A stretch of DNA of 64,000 bases from Bacillota bacterium (GTDB taxonomy: Bacteria; Bacillota; Clostridia; Lachnospirales; Lachnospiraceae). Location of the stretch: positions 310,001 through 374,000 of the forward strand of contig JAEWCQ010000016.1 of assembly GCA_023390555.1 (NCBI GenBank), read 5' to 3'. The notes under the pieces are model-generated. The model ran no database searches. It saw only the letters and a list, made by a program, of their open reading frames with translations, and was not told the origin of the DNA. Below, one piece after another: positions 1 through 8,596 of this stretch (position 1 is the stretch's first letter; each line of letters begins with the position of its first letter). The position numbers were made by a program, and so were the translations under genes.

Positions 1-180
1 GTGTTCCATATTGAACTGTCCAATGAAAAAATCTGTGATTCCATCTGCGAGGAAACAGGAGCAAAAAGCGAGCTGTTAAATGCCGTACATAACGTGACCA
101 AGAAAGACTTTGAGTCCGGAGTTACGTATATGGATCTGATGGAGCATAACGTAGATGTATTAAAGGAGGCGCTGAACTGA
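1..180 (+). CDS. znuA: Zinc ABC transporter substrate-binding protein, C-terminal end (partial)
   Basis: Reading frame 1 is open from the window edge and stops at 178-180; only the last 59 residues are present. The visible tail has the ending typical of ZnuA/AdcA-type metal-binding lipoproteins: a stretch with IELSN, then EETGAK, a HNVTK segment, the SGVTYMDLM motif and a final NVDVLKEAL helix. The protein would capture Zn(II) (or Mn(II)) outside the membrane and deliver it to ZnuB. The metal-ligand histidines of the N-terminal part lie outside the window. The ATPase gene starts 1 nt after the stop, so the genes form one operon. The zinc assignment over manganese is inference from the operon and tail sequence. 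Confidence 0.85.
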   Translation: MFHIELSNEKICDSICEETGAKSELLNAVHNVTKKDFESGVTYMDLMEHNVDVLKEALN

Positions 181-181
181 G

Positions 182-895
182 ATGAGTCTGTTAAACTGTC
201 AGGATGTTTCGTTTTCCTATGAGGGAAATGAAGTGCTGTCCGAAATTAATTTTACGGTAAATCGGGGAGATTATCTTTGCATTGTCGGAGAAAACGGTGC
301 GGGAAAAAGTACGCTGATCAAGGGAATTCTGAATCTGAAAAAGCCTTCCTCCGGCAGCATCCTGACAGGGGATGGACTGAGCCGGCATGAGATTGGATAT
401 CTTCCGCAGCAGAATCAGGTGCAGAAGGACTTTCCTGCAAGCGTGTATGAGGTTGTCCTGTCCGGGTGTTTGAACCGCTGCAGCCGCAGATTCTTATATA
501 ACAGGGAGGATCGGGAGCTGGCACGCATCAATATGGAAAAGCTTGGGATTCTTCCCTTAAAGAACAGATGCTACCGGGAACTGTCCGGCGGGCAGCAGCA
601 GAGAGTTCTGCTTGCAAGGGCACTTTGTGCAACGCAAAAGCTGATTCTGCTCGATGAGCCGATTGCAGGGCTGGATCCGATTGTGGCGCAGGAGTTGTAT
701 CTTTTGATCCGGGAGTTAAACCAGAAAGACCAGATTACAGTCATTATGGTATCGCATGATGTAAAAGGAGCGGTCGATTACGCAAGTCATGTGCTCCATC
801 TGGGGAGAAAACAGTTGTTTTTTGGGACAATGGAAGAATACCGGGAAACGGAGCTGGGAAGAAGCTTTTTGGCAGGAGGTGCATTGCAATGCTGA
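182..895 (+). CDS. znuC: Zinc ABC transporter ATP-binding protein
   Basis: A 237-residue ABC ATPase that powers metal import through ZnuB. Walker A GENGAGKST is at residues 36-44, the signature LSGGQQQRV lies near residue 135, followed by Walker B LILLDEP, and the switch histidine is in VSHD. Length matches single-domain ZnuC/MtsA-type ATPases. The start overlaps the znuA stop region (AAAGGAGG at about 161-168 serves as ribosome binding site). The end overlaps znuB by 7 nt, which points to translational coupling. Family assignment to metal importers rests on the partners on both sides; the ATPase alone cannot tell zinc from manganese. Confidence 0.93.
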   Translation: MSLLNCQDVSFSYEGNEVLSEINFTVNRGDYLCIVGENGAGKSTLIKGILNLKKPSSGSILTGDGLSRHEIGYLPQQNQVQKDFPASVYEVVLSGCLNRCSRRFLYNREDRELARINMEKLGILPLKNRCYRELSGGQQQRVLLARALCATQKLILLDEPIAGLDPIVAQELYLLIRELNQKDQITVIMVSHDVKGAVDYASHVLHLGRKQLFFGTMEEYRETELGRSFLAGGALQC

Positions 896-1719
896 CAACT
901 ATTTTGGAAATGTTTTCTTATCCGTTTATGCTGCGTGCCGTGATCGTAGGAATACTGGTATCACTTTGTGCCGCACTGCTTGGAACCAGTCTGGTATTAA
1001 AACGTTATTCGATGATTGGAGACGGTCTTTCCCATGTGGGATTTGCGGCACTTGCAGTAGCCTATGCCGCAAATCTAGCGCCGCTTACGATTGCGATTCC
1101 AGTGTGTGTGCTGTCGGCATTCCTGCTGCTGCGGATGAATGAGAACAGCAGAATCAAAGGGGATGCTGCTACGGCACTGATGTGCAGCGGAGCACTTGCA
1201 GTTGGAGTCATGACCGTCTCTTTGACGACGGGAATGAATACGGATGTATGCAACTATATGTTCGGAAGCATTCTGGCCATGAGCCGTACGGATGTGCAGA
1301 TATCCCTGATTCTTTCCGTTGTTGTGATTATCCTGTTTCTGCTGTTTTATCAGAGAATCTTTGCGGTTACATTTGATGAGACATTTGCGAAGGCAACCGG
1401 CACAAGGAGTGATTGGTATAACATGGTCCTGGCGGTGCTTACGGCAGTGACGGTAGTGCTTGGCATGCGTATGATGGGAACGCTTTTGATTTCAAGTCTG
1501 ATTGTATTTCCGTCTTTGAGTGCCATGCGGATCTGTAAGAAATTTAAGAGTGTCGTGCTCTGCTCGGTCATTGTATCCGTGCTTTGCTTCTGTGTGGGAA
1601 TTTATGTATCTTATGAATATTCGACACCGACAGGTGCGAGCATCGTAATTGCGGATATTCTGGTGTTTCTGCTGTTTTCAGTAATTGAGCGGATGAGAGA
1701 GAGGACGGTAAAATGTTAA
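889..1719 (+). CDS. znuB: Zinc ABC transporter permease
   Basis: A 276-residue, very hydrophobic integral membrane protein of the ABC-3 family (ZnuB/MntB/TroC). About eight membrane segments can be seen, with the family-typical segment LVLKRYSMIGDGLSHVGFAALA near residues 35-55 and GMRMMGTLLISSLIVFPS near 194-211. It forms the transmembrane channel for metal ions delivered by ZnuA. The start overlaps znuC by 7 nt and the stop overlaps the next gene by 7 nt, so all genes are co-transcribed and probably translationally coupled. No zinc-responsive operator can be examined because the operon promoter is outside the window. Confidence 0.93.
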   Translation: MLTTILEMFSYPFMLRAVIVGILVSLCAALLGTSLVLKRYSMIGDGLSHVGFAALAVAYAANLAPLTIAIPVCVLSAFLLLRMNENSRIKGDAATALMCSGALAVGVMTVSLTTGMNTDVCNYMFGSILAMSRTDVQISLILSVVVIILFLLFYQRIFAVTFDETFAKATGTRSDWYNMVLAVLTAVTVVLGMRMMGTLLISSLIVFPSLSAMRICKKFKSVVLCSVIVSVLCFCVGIYVSYEYSTPTGASIVIADILVFLLFSVIERMRERTVKC

Positions 1720-2330
1720 AAACGAGAACATGCCTTCTTGCAGGGCTTCTGGTTCTTTGCGTGGGGATTGGAACAGGCTGTCAGGCACGACAGAGTGCCG
1801 CTGACAACGAAAAGATGAATGCGCTCACAGGTACGGAGCAGACAACAGAGCAGGCCACAGAACAGCTGACGGAACAGGGGACAGAGCAGCCATTGAATGA
1901 AAATGCCATTGTCAAGAAAACTTCTACCTATGACTGTGATATCGAAGCGGATCAGGCGGCTTTTGACGGAAATGTGGACATTGTGGTGGGGGATAATCTC
2001 TATGCAACGCAGATCAATGACTGGTATATTTATTTTGACCGGTATGAAGGAAAAGTTGTCGAGATCGAAGGTTATTATATTGGTGATTTCCAGCCGTATG
2101 ATTTTATCGGGAGATACGGACCGAGCTGTCCGTATTGCCAGGGAGGTTATGTGAGCTTTGAAATTCTTTCAGATGAGGATCTGACACAGTATCAATCAGA
2201 AACAGACTGGCTCAAAGTCACCGGGATTCTCCGCGAAGGAGTGGATTCCATGCAGGGACCGTTCTACTATATTGAGGCATTGAAAGTGGAGAAAATGCCT
2301 GAAGTGGGTCTGGACACCGTGACAAACTAG
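1713..2330 (+). CDS. Lipoprotein with CPYC motif, DUF1980/TIGR03943-like
   Basis: A 205-residue exported lipoprotein: an N-terminal hydrophobic segment ends in a GTGC lipobox around residues 20-23. A low-complexity linker with repeated TEQ/TTEQATEQ units (about residues 40-60) follows. The C-terminal two thirds carry VVEIEGYYIG, a CPYC motif near residue 142 and LKVTGILREG, which resemble the OB-like C-terminal half of DUF1980/TIGR03943 proteins. That resemblance is recognised by eye and is moderate. It overlaps the znuB stop by 7 nt and is followed by a terminator, so it is the last gene of the zinc operon. A role in surface metal handling is inference from position; the two cysteines could bind metal or form a disulphide. 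Confidence 0.65.
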   Translation: MLKTRTCLLAGLLVLCVGIGTGCQARQSAADNEKMNALTGTEQTTEQATEQLTEQGTEQPLNENAIVKKTSTYDCDIEADQAAFDGNVDIVVGDNLYATQINDWYIYFDRYEGKVVEIEGYYIGDFQPYDFIGRYGPSCPYCQGGYVSFEILSDEDLTQYQSETDWLKVTGILREGVDSMQGPFYYIEALKVEKMPEVGLDTVTN

Positions 2331-2341
2331 GAGACAAAATG

Positions 2342-2385
2342 AAAAAGACACCCGCCGCTATTTTACGGCACAGGGTGTCTTTTTG
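2342..2385. terminator. Bidirectional rho-independent terminator
   Basis: Stem AAAAAGACACCC / GGGTGTCTTTTT with a GC-containing loop, ending in T-runs on both strands. It lies between the convergent zinc operon and the LacI-type regulator and can serve both. Confidence 0.85.
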
Positions 2386-2395
2386 TGTGCAAAAA

Positions 2396-3415
2396 TCAAT
2401 GTGGCACGGTACTGGTGCCCTGAATCAGGACGGGCAGTGTGGTATAGCTTTGAATCAAAAGCTCCGGTGCCTCAAGCTTACGAAGCATCATGGTACCTGC
2501 CTGAATGCCCATGTCATAGACATTGATATCAATAATCGTCAGTTTGGGTTCGATGATGCTGGAATAGGGATAGACATCAAAGGTAAGAACCGCTATGTCC
2601 TCCGGAATCCGAAGCCCCAGTTCCAGAATGGCTTTGACGACTCCAAGTGCAAGTGTGTTGTTTTCGCACACAATGGCCTGCGGATGCTTCGTTTCGGATT
2701 TCAGCAGGGAGCAGGTAAAACGGTATCCCTCCTCTTTACTCGAGTCCGTATATCCGACCCGAGCCAGCGGAATGTGATGGCCGGCGTCCAGCATTCCGCT
2801 GAGAAAACCCTTCTGCCGCTGCATGGAGATATAATCCGTCTTTCTGCCGCCGATAAACGAAACATCTGTATAGCCGCAGCTTAGCATGTGGGCAGCTGCA
2901 TACTGACCTGCAAGTGCGTGATTGGTATCTACCCAGCAGAGACGGCTTTCAAAGCCCGGATGTCCGATAATGATATGGGGAAATCCTGCATCGAGGATGA
3001 GCGAGGCAATTTCCTTTCGTACGGCGGAACCGTGTATGATCAAGCCGTCGGAGCATTTGCTGGTAATTACCTGGGCAACTTTTTCTCCGGGATAGGCTTC
3101 TTCCGAGATATCCACGAGTGTCAGCGTATAGTCCTGTCCGGATAATGCATGGTAGACACCGCACATAATATCAAACATATGGGGATTCTGATAGGCATCA
3201 TCCTTACCCAGAGAGGTCAGATAGACGATGTTCTGTGTGGTCTGCCTTGCAAAACTGACAGCTCTGGAATTCGGTGTATAGTGAAGCTTTTCTATGGCGG
3301 CCTGTACCCTGGCTGAAGTTGCAGGGGAGATGGTGGCCCAGTGATTCAATACTTTGGAAACAGTGGATTTTGAGACGCCGGCCTCATTTGCGACGTCGTT
3401 GATGGTGACAGGCAT
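2396..3415 (-). CDS. LacI family transcriptional regulator
   Basis: A 339-residue regulator. The N-terminal helix-turn-helix reads TINDVANEAGVSKSTVSKVLN, followed by the hinge helix region RVQAAIEKLHYTPNSRAV and a periplasmic-binding-protein-like effector domain to the C-terminus. The frame is open upstream to 3550, but the start at 3415 is preferred because LacI proteins begin just before the HTH and an AAAGGAG site sits upstream of it. The gene is divergent from a maltodextrin-type transporter and GH13 gene, with a LacI-type palindrome between them. It is therefore likely to control that operon in response to a sugar; which sugar is not visible. Confidence 0.92.
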   Translation of the reverse strand: MPVTINDVANEAGVSKSTVSKVLNHWATISPATSARVQAAIEKLHYTPNSRAVSFARQTTQNIVYLTSLGKDDAYQNPHMFDIMCGVYHALSGQDYTLTLVDISEEAYPGEKVAQVITSKCSDGLIIHGSAVRKEIASLILDAGFPHIIIGHPGFESRLCWVDTNHALAGQYAAAHMLSCGYTDVSFIGGRKTDYISMQRQKGFLSGMLDAGHHIPLARVGYTDSSKEEGYRFTCSLLKSETKHPQAIVCENNTLALGVVKAILELGLRIPEDIAVLTFDVYPYSSIIEPKLTIIDINVYDMGIQAGTMMLRKLEAPELLIQSYTTLPVLIQGTSTVPH

Positions 3416-3583
3416 AAAACGCTCCTTTCTTTCATCGAAAATATGTACAAATCTAAAAATATAGTATAGCGGTTTCCTAACAAAGTCAATCCAAATCGAA
3501 AAAAATATGTTGTAAAATGGGTGAAATGATGATAAAAATGAATTAAGCAAGTGAACGAAAACTTGCGAAAAACATTATATTTA

Positions 3584-3597
3584 GGAAAACGGTTTCC
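3584..3597. promoter_or_regulatory. LacI-family operator upstream of the maltodextrin operon
   Basis: GGAAAACGGTTTCC is a near-palindrome about a central CG with one mismatch, the normal form for LacI-family operators. It sits just after a -10-like TATATT (3576-3581) and just before the ribosome binding site of the binding-protein gene, a position suited to repression. A second half-site GGTTTCC lies at 3471-3477, upstream of the regulator gene start, suggesting autoregulation or looping. Assignment to the adjacent regulator is inference. Confidence 0.75.
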
Positions 3598-3613
3598 GAA
3601 GGAGGTATTATTT

Positions 3614-4870
3614 ATGAAAAAGGTGATCAGTCTATTGCTGTGCACTGCATTGACAGTTGGAAGCATGGCAGGATGCGGAAACAGCCAGAAGGTTGAAAAT
3701 GAAGCAGGAACAGAAAAAACGACAGAAAATTCAGGGGATGTCGTAGATGTGAAGATCTGGCATGACGGAGATGAAAGTATCATGCAGACGATCGCAGACA
3801 GTGTAAATGAGAGACTGGCAGACGAAAATGTTCAGGTGACGTTTGAGAAAAAAAGCGGTCTGACCGATCAGCTGCAGTTATATGGAAATGATGAGGCAAA
3901 TGGTCCGGATATGTATCTGTACGCGCATGACTCGGTGGGAACTTTTGCAGAGATGGGGATTCTCGCTCCGATTACCGATGTTATCAGCGAAGATGTCATG
4001 GCAGATATGCTTCCGATGACGGTAGAGGCCGGCAACTATAAAGATACCCAGTATCTGATGCCTGTCTATTTTGAAACTCTGCTGTTTATGTATAACAAAG
4101 CAAAATGGGAAGGTGATGTGCCGGATACGACAGATGGACTTTATGACTATATGGTAGCACATACGGATACAGATGCAGGTACTTATGCAGTTGTAAACCA
4201 GCACTCCACAGCTTATAATGTCGCACCGTTCATCAATGGATTCGGCGGTTATATCATTGATAAGGATGCCAATCCTGGACTGAATACACAGGAGACCAAG
4301 GATGCAATCGCCTATAATCAAAAATTTGCAGCACTTCAGGCGGACGGCGATTATAATACGGTAACAGCCCTGTTCAATGAGGGAATGGCACAGGCAATCA
4401 TCGGCGGACCATGGCTGGTATCCGGAATCAAAGAAGCCGGAATCGATCTTGGAATCAAATCTTTATCCGATTTTAAACTGCCGAATGGAAATGCACTTGC
4501 TCCATATTCCGGTGTACAGAGTATCGGTGTGTTAAAATATGCGGTAGAAAACAAAAAGGATGCACTTGCAAAGGTATTGGAAGCAATTGCTTCACCGGAA
4601 ACCGGTATTGCACTTGCAAATCAATCCAACTGTGCTCCGGCAAACAGCAAGTCCTATGACGATTCCCAGGTGGCATCCAATGAAATGATCATGGCAATGA
4701 AAGAAACTGCCGAAACGGCACAGCCAATGCCGAACATTCCGCAGGTAAGCGTTATGTGGGCACCGACAGAGGAATTCCTCGCTGCAGTAAACAAGTCAGG
4801 TGCAGATGTGGAGAGTGTTGCAGATACTTATCAGCAGGAAGCACTGACTGCAATTGCAGATATGGAGTAA
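3614..4870 (+). CDS. Sugar ABC transporter substrate-binding lipoprotein (maltodextrin type)
   Basis: A 418-residue extracellular solute-binding protein of family 1. A lipoprotein signal peptide with lipobox MAGC (about residues 17-20 from MKKVIS) precedes a MalE-like fold with VKIWHDGDES, DGPDMYLYAHDSVG-like and GPWLVSGI segments. The frame is open upstream to 3551, but ATG 3614 follows AAGGAGG at 3599-3605 with proper spacing. Two permease genes and a GH13 enzyme follow, so the substrate is probably maltodextrin, a cyclodextrin or a related alpha-glucan oligosaccharide. No ATPase gene is present in the cluster. Transcription is probably controlled by the divergent LacI-type regulator. Confidence 0.9.
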   Translation: MKKVISLLLCTALTVGSMAGCGNSQKVENEAGTEKTTENSGDVVDVKIWHDGDESIMQTIADSVNERLADENVQVTFEKKSGLTDQLQLYGNDEANGPDMYLYAHDSVGTFAEMGILAPITDVISEDVMADMLPMTVEAGNYKDTQYLMPVYFETLLFMYNKAKWEGDVPDTTDGLYDYMVAHTDTDAGTYAVVNQHSTAYNVAPFINGFGGYIIDKDANPGLNTQETKDAIAYNQKFAALQADGDYNTVTALFNEGMAQAIIGGPWLVSGIKEAGIDLGIKSLSDFKLPNGNALAPYSGVQSIGVLKYAVENKKDALAKVLEAIASPETGIALANQSNCAPANSKSYDDSQVASNEMIMAMKETAETAQPMPNIPQVSVMWAPTEEFLAAVNKSGADVESVADTYQQEALTAIADME

Positions 4871-4974
4871 CACGAAAAGGTAATACAGAAACCGGAGCAG
4901 TCTAAACCGCTGCTCTGGGTTTCCATGAGTTACGGGCAATCCTGATTGAGAGAAAGAAAAGAGATGAGAGTAAG

Positions 4975-5868
4975 ATGAAAAACAGACGCCGATTTGTTCC
5001 ATGGCTGTACAGTCTTCCGGCACTGCTCCTGGTTGTGCTGGTCATTGTATTTCCAATCATTTATACGGGGTATATCTCCCTGACCAATATGAATCTGTTT
5101 CACTGGTCTGATTACAGTGTAATCGGTCTGGCGAATTATGCCAGGGCTCTGCTGAAGGCAGATTCCGGTTTTTTGACCGCATTGCTGACGACCATCGTAT
5201 GGACGGTTCTGAATATGGTATTGCAGATCGTGATCGCATATTTTATTGCGCTTGGGCTGAATACAGAGGGATTAAAGGGAAAACGGATTTATAAAACCCT
5301 GCTGATGTTTCCGTGGGCAATGCCGGCCTATGTTTCTATTCTGTTGTGGAGGGTAGGGATGTATAATAGGGAATTCGGCTTTCTGAATAAGCTTCTGGTG
5401 CTGTTCGGATTGCCGAAAATGAATTTCCTTTCCACAAATGTTCCGGCATTTTTGTCCTGTATGGTGCTGAATTTGTGGATGGCACTCCCGTTTATGATCA
5501 TGATGGTGGACGGCGCTCTGCAGAGCATTGATAACAGCTATTATGAGAGTGCAAAGCTGGACGGTGCAGGATTCTGGGCAAAAAATATACACATTACAAT
5601 CCCTTCGATGAAAGGTATTCTCGCACCAGCTGTGATTATGACAACATTTACGACGTTCAAGCAGTTTGATATCGTGTATCTGCTTACGATGCAAAAAGGT
5701 GCTTATTCCGGGGCTACGCTGCAGACGGTGATTACATATGCACAGCAGAATGCCTTTGTATCAAACAACTACGGACTGTCTTCTGCGGTTTCCATAATCA
5801 TTTTCCTTCTGATTATGCTGTTTTCCGTATTTACGAACAGGGGAATAAAGGAGGAATCCAATGATTAA
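4975..5868 (+). CDS. Sugar ABC transporter permease, MalF type
   Basis: A 297-residue integral membrane protein of the binding-protein-dependent transport (MalF/UgpA) class with about six membrane spans. The cytoplasmic EAA loop is visible as ESAKLDGAGFWAKNIHITIPS near residues 195-215, where the shared ATPase would dock. It begins about 100 nt after the binding-protein gene and overlaps the next permease by 8 nt. Together with that permease it forms the channel for the sugar bound by the upstream lipoprotein. Substrate is inferred from the GH13 gene in the operon. Confidence 0.92.
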   Translation: MKNRRRFVPWLYSLPALLLVVLVIVFPIIYTGYISLTNMNLFHWSDYSVIGLANYARALLKADSGFLTALLTTIVWTVLNMVLQIVIAYFIALGLNTEGLKGKRIYKTLLMFPWAMPAYVSILLWRVGMYNREFGFLNKLLVLFGLPKMNFLSTNVPAFLSCMVLNLWMALPFMIMMVDGALQSIDNSYYESAKLDGAGFWAKNIHITIPSMKGILAPAVIMTTFTTFKQFDIVYLLTMQKGAYSGATLQTVITYAQQNAFVSNNYGLSSAVSIIIFLLIMLFSVFTNRGIKEESND

Positions 5869-6706
5869 GAAAAGAACGAAAACAAAAATCAAATTGGGAG
5901 CGCTTCATATATTCTACTGCTGTATCTGCTTTCTCGCGCTGGTGCCGATTCTGTATGCACTGACGTTGTCATTCAGCGGGAGTGGAAGTGCGCTTTCGGA
6001 TGGCATTTCATTCCTGCCGAAAGATTTTACCTGGGAAAATTACCGCAAGATTCTCGTAGAAGAACCTTTTTTGCGTTGGTTTTACAATTCCGCAATGCTC
6101 AGTATCTGCACGATGGTCGTGGCCATCGGTTTCGCGGTGGTGGCTTCGTATGCTTTTTCCAGATATCGTTTCAAAGGGAGAAACGGCATCCTGAAAATAT
6201 TGCTCCTGCTGAATGCGTTTCCACAGATACTGTCTATGTTTGCGCTGTTTCGGCTATTGAAAGAACTGAATATGCTGAATACCAAAATCGGACTGATCGT
6301 AATTTATGCCGGAACTATGTGCATTTTCAGTATCTGGAATATGAAGGGATATTTTGATACGATTCCGGTGGAAATAGAAGAAGCTTCTAAAATTGACGGA
6401 GCAAGTGATCTGCAGCTGCTCTGGAAGGTGGTCATGCCGCTGGCTCTGCCGGCCATCATTGTCACCTCCGTTATGGTACTTATTTTTGTTTGGAATGAAT
6501 ATCTGTTTTCCACGACGTTTTTATTGAATGAAAACAGCTATACGCTTGCCGGCGGGCTCTATCAGCTGCAGTCGAATGACTACAGCCGCAGCTGGTCCAT
6601 GTTCTCTGCGGCGGCAATCTTGGTATCGGTTCCTGTTCTTATTGTATTTTTCTGCATTCAGAAGTATATGGTTTCAGGGTTGACGGCAGGTGGAGTGAAA
6701 GGATAA
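5861..6706 (+). CDS. Sugar ABC transporter permease, MalG type
   Basis: A 281-residue partner permease of the MalG/UgpE class with six predicted spans. The EAA loop EIEEASKIDGASDLQLLWKVV lies around residues 173-193 and the C-terminus ends GLTAGGVKG, as in MalG proteins. It overlaps the MalF-type gene by 8 nt (ribosome binding site AGGAGG inside the upstream gene), a classic coupled pair. The energy-coupling ATPase is not encoded here. In Firmicutes such importers commonly share a general MsmK/MsmX-type ATPase encoded elsewhere, which is inferred in this case. Confidence 0.92.
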   Translation: MIKKRTKTKIKLGALHIFYCCICFLALVPILYALTLSFSGSGSALSDGISFLPKDFTWENYRKILVEEPFLRWFYNSAMLSICTMVVAIGFAVVASYAFSRYRFKGRNGILKILLLLNAFPQILSMFALFRLLKELNMLNTKIGLIVIYAGTMCIFSIWNMKGYFDTIPVEIEEASKIDGASDLQLLWKVVMPLALPAIIVTSVMVLIFVWNEYLFSTTFLLNENSYTLAGGLYQLQSNDYSRSWSMFSAAAILVSVPVLIVFFCIQKYMVSGLTAGGVKG

Positions 6707-6731
6707 GTGCAGAGGAACAGGAGGAAAAGAA

Positions 6732-8477
6732 ATGAATAAAAGTGCGATATTACATATACCGCTTTCTCAATATGCGTTTGCCGAGGATGAGCATTCGATT
6801 ACGATTCGCCTTCGCACGCAGAAAAATGATATAGACCGCTGTTTCGTTTTTTATGGGGACAGAGTGGATCCAAACGATCCGATTGCAGTAAAACAGATTC
6901 CGATGGAGAAGGTTGCTTCCGATGATCTGTTTGATTATTATGAGACAACAGTCCGCGATATTTTCACCAGGATCTGCTACTACTTTCTGCTGGAAGATGA
7001 AACGGAAAAAGAGTACTATTATGAGCGGAATTTCTGTCAGCAGATGCAGTGCAGCAGGACGGAGTATTTTCAGTTCCCGTATATCCGGAGGGAGGATATC
7101 ATTTCCATCCCGGACTGGGCGCAGAATATTGTCATGTATCATATTTTTCCGGACAGCTTTGCAAGCAGTTTTCAAGGCATTTCCGGTATTGCGCAGAAAA
7201 TCGGACTATCCGCCGGGCGTTTTTCGGAAACGCACCTCGGAGGCACGCTCACCGGCGTAATAGACAATCTGGATTATCTGAAGAATCTGGGAATCAACTG
7301 CATCTACCTCAACCCGATTTTTACGGCCAATTCCTATCATAAATATGATACGATCGATTATTTTGATATTGATCCGTGCTTTGGCAATAAAGAAATCTTT
7401 CGCAAATTTGTGAAACAGTGTCATGAAAACGGGATCCGGGTCATTTTGGATGGGGTATTCAATCACTGCGGACCGGACTTCTTTGCATTTTTGGATGTAC
7501 GCAAGAAGGGAAAGCGTTCCAGATATTATGACTGGTTCTACTATATGCCGGAGCCTGTGGAGTATACAGATCCGCCGAGCTATGAGGCATTTGCCTACGT
7601 AAAGGAAATGCCAAAACTCAATACCGGCAATCCGGAGGTTGCGGAATATCTGTGTATGGTTGGAACCTACTGGATCAAAGAGGCGGATATAGACGGCTGG
7701 CGTCTGGATGTCGCAAATGAGATCAATCACGACTTCTGGAGAAGGTTCCGGGATGCGGTGCGGAGTGAGAAAGAGGATATTTTCCTGATCGGAGAGATCT
7801 GGGAGGATGCCGGATGCTGGCTCATGGGAGATCAGTTTGACTCCACCATGAATTATACGTTTTCCTATCTCAGCAGAGATTTTTTTGCCGAGAGAAGCAT
7901 GGGCGTCCGGGAATTTGACGAACAGATTCAACGGATGATCATGCGTTATCCGAGAAAAGTGAGTCTGGCGCAGATGAATTTTCTGGATTCCCATGATGTC
8001 CCGCGGTTTTTAAGTTACTGCGCAGGAGACAGAAGACGGATGGAACTGGCTTTCTTTTATCTGATTCTGGGTCCCGGAATCCCATCTATTTTCTATGGAG
8101 ACGAATGCTACATGGAAGGAACGACAGAACCGGAGTATCGTGCTGCAATGCCTTGGAGTACATCTGACACCTGTTATGAGAAGATCAAGACATGGATCGA
8201 TATCCGCAGAAAATATGCCGCAATCCGAAACGGTTCTTATCGCACGGTGTATACGGATTGCGTACAGAACTGCTATGCATTTCTGCGAAGCGATGAGGAT
8301 CAGAATCTGCTGGTCGTTCTCAATAACAGCGATCAGCCGGTCGAGATAGCATGCAGGCTGTTGCAGGACGGAAAATTGTTCGATGTGACAGAACAAAAAG
8401 AGGCCGGGCAGACGATCTGTCTGGCAGCGATGGAGGGGAAGGTCTTTCTGTCGGAAATAGAAGAAATGAAAAGATGA
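6732..8477 (+). CDS. Cytoplasmic GH13 alpha-glucosidase, neopullulanase/cyclomaltodextrinase type
   Basis: A 581-residue glycoside hydrolase of family 13. An N-terminal beta domain of about 125 residues (CBM34-like) precedes the barrel. Conserved regions are VILDGVFNHCG, then DGWRLDVANE with nucleophile Asp326, LIGEIWED with acid/base Glu355, and LDSHDVPR with Asp422, so the catalytic triad is complete. No signal peptide is present, so it acts in the cytoplasm on imported oligosaccharide. It follows the permease genes by 25 nt with an AGGAGG site and ends the operon at a strong terminator. Architecture fits enzymes that open cyclodextrins or cut maltodextrins and pullulan; exact specificity cannot be read from sequence. 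Confidence 0.9.
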   Translation: MNKSAILHIPLSQYAFAEDEHSITIRLRTQKNDIDRCFVFYGDRVDPNDPIAVKQIPMEKVASDDLFDYYETTVRDIFTRICYYFLLEDETEKEYYYERNFCQQMQCSRTEYFQFPYIRREDIISIPDWAQNIVMYHIFPDSFASSFQGISGIAQKIGLSAGRFSETHLGGTLTGVIDNLDYLKNLGINCIYLNPIFTANSYHKYDTIDYFDIDPCFGNKEIFRKFVKQCHENGIRVILDGVFNHCGPDFFAFLDVRKKGKRSRYYDWFYYMPEPVEYTDPPSYEAFAYVKEMPKLNTGNPEVAEYLCMVGTYWIKEADIDGWRLDVANEINHDFWRRFRDAVRSEKEDIFLIGEIWEDAGCWLMGDQFDSTMNYTFSYLSRDFFAERSMGVREFDEQIQRMIMRYPRKVSLAQMNFLDSHDVPRFLSYCAGDRRRMELAFFYLILGPGIPSIFYGDECYMEGTTEPEYRAAMPWSTSDTCYEKIKTWIDIRRKYAAIRNGSYRTVYTDCVQNCYAFLRSDEDQNLLVVLNNSDQPVEIACRLLQDGKLFDVTEQKEAGQTICLAAMEGKVFLSEIEEMKR

Positions 8478-8496
8478 ATTTGAATATTATCGAAAA

Positions 8497-8534
8497 GGCA
8501 CCCCTGGTTATCGAAAATAACCCGGGGTGTTTTT
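8497..8534 (+). terminator. Rho-independent terminator of the maltodextrin operon
   Basis: Stem CACCCCTGGTTAT / ATAACCCGGGGTG around a CGAAA loop followed by TTTTT. Confidence 0.9.
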
Positions 8535-8564
8535 GAAAGAAAATCCCTTTTTACGAGGTCATTG

Positions 8565-8573
8565 TGTTATAAT
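8565..8573 (+). promoter_or_regulatory. Extended -10 promoter element
   Basis: TGTTATAAT: a consensus TATAAT (8568-8573) preceded by TGn. No good -35 hexamer is seen 16-18 nt upstream, as is common for extended -10 promoters. It lies 24 nt before the start of the oxidoreductase gene. Confidence 0.6.
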
Positions 8574-8596
8574 GAAACAGTTCATGAAGGACGAGC

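Noticed and set aside
1800..1890. Repeat array in the zinc-operon lipoprotein (TEQ units)
   Set aside because: It is a low-complexity protein linker encoded by imperfect repeats, not a DNA repeat element.
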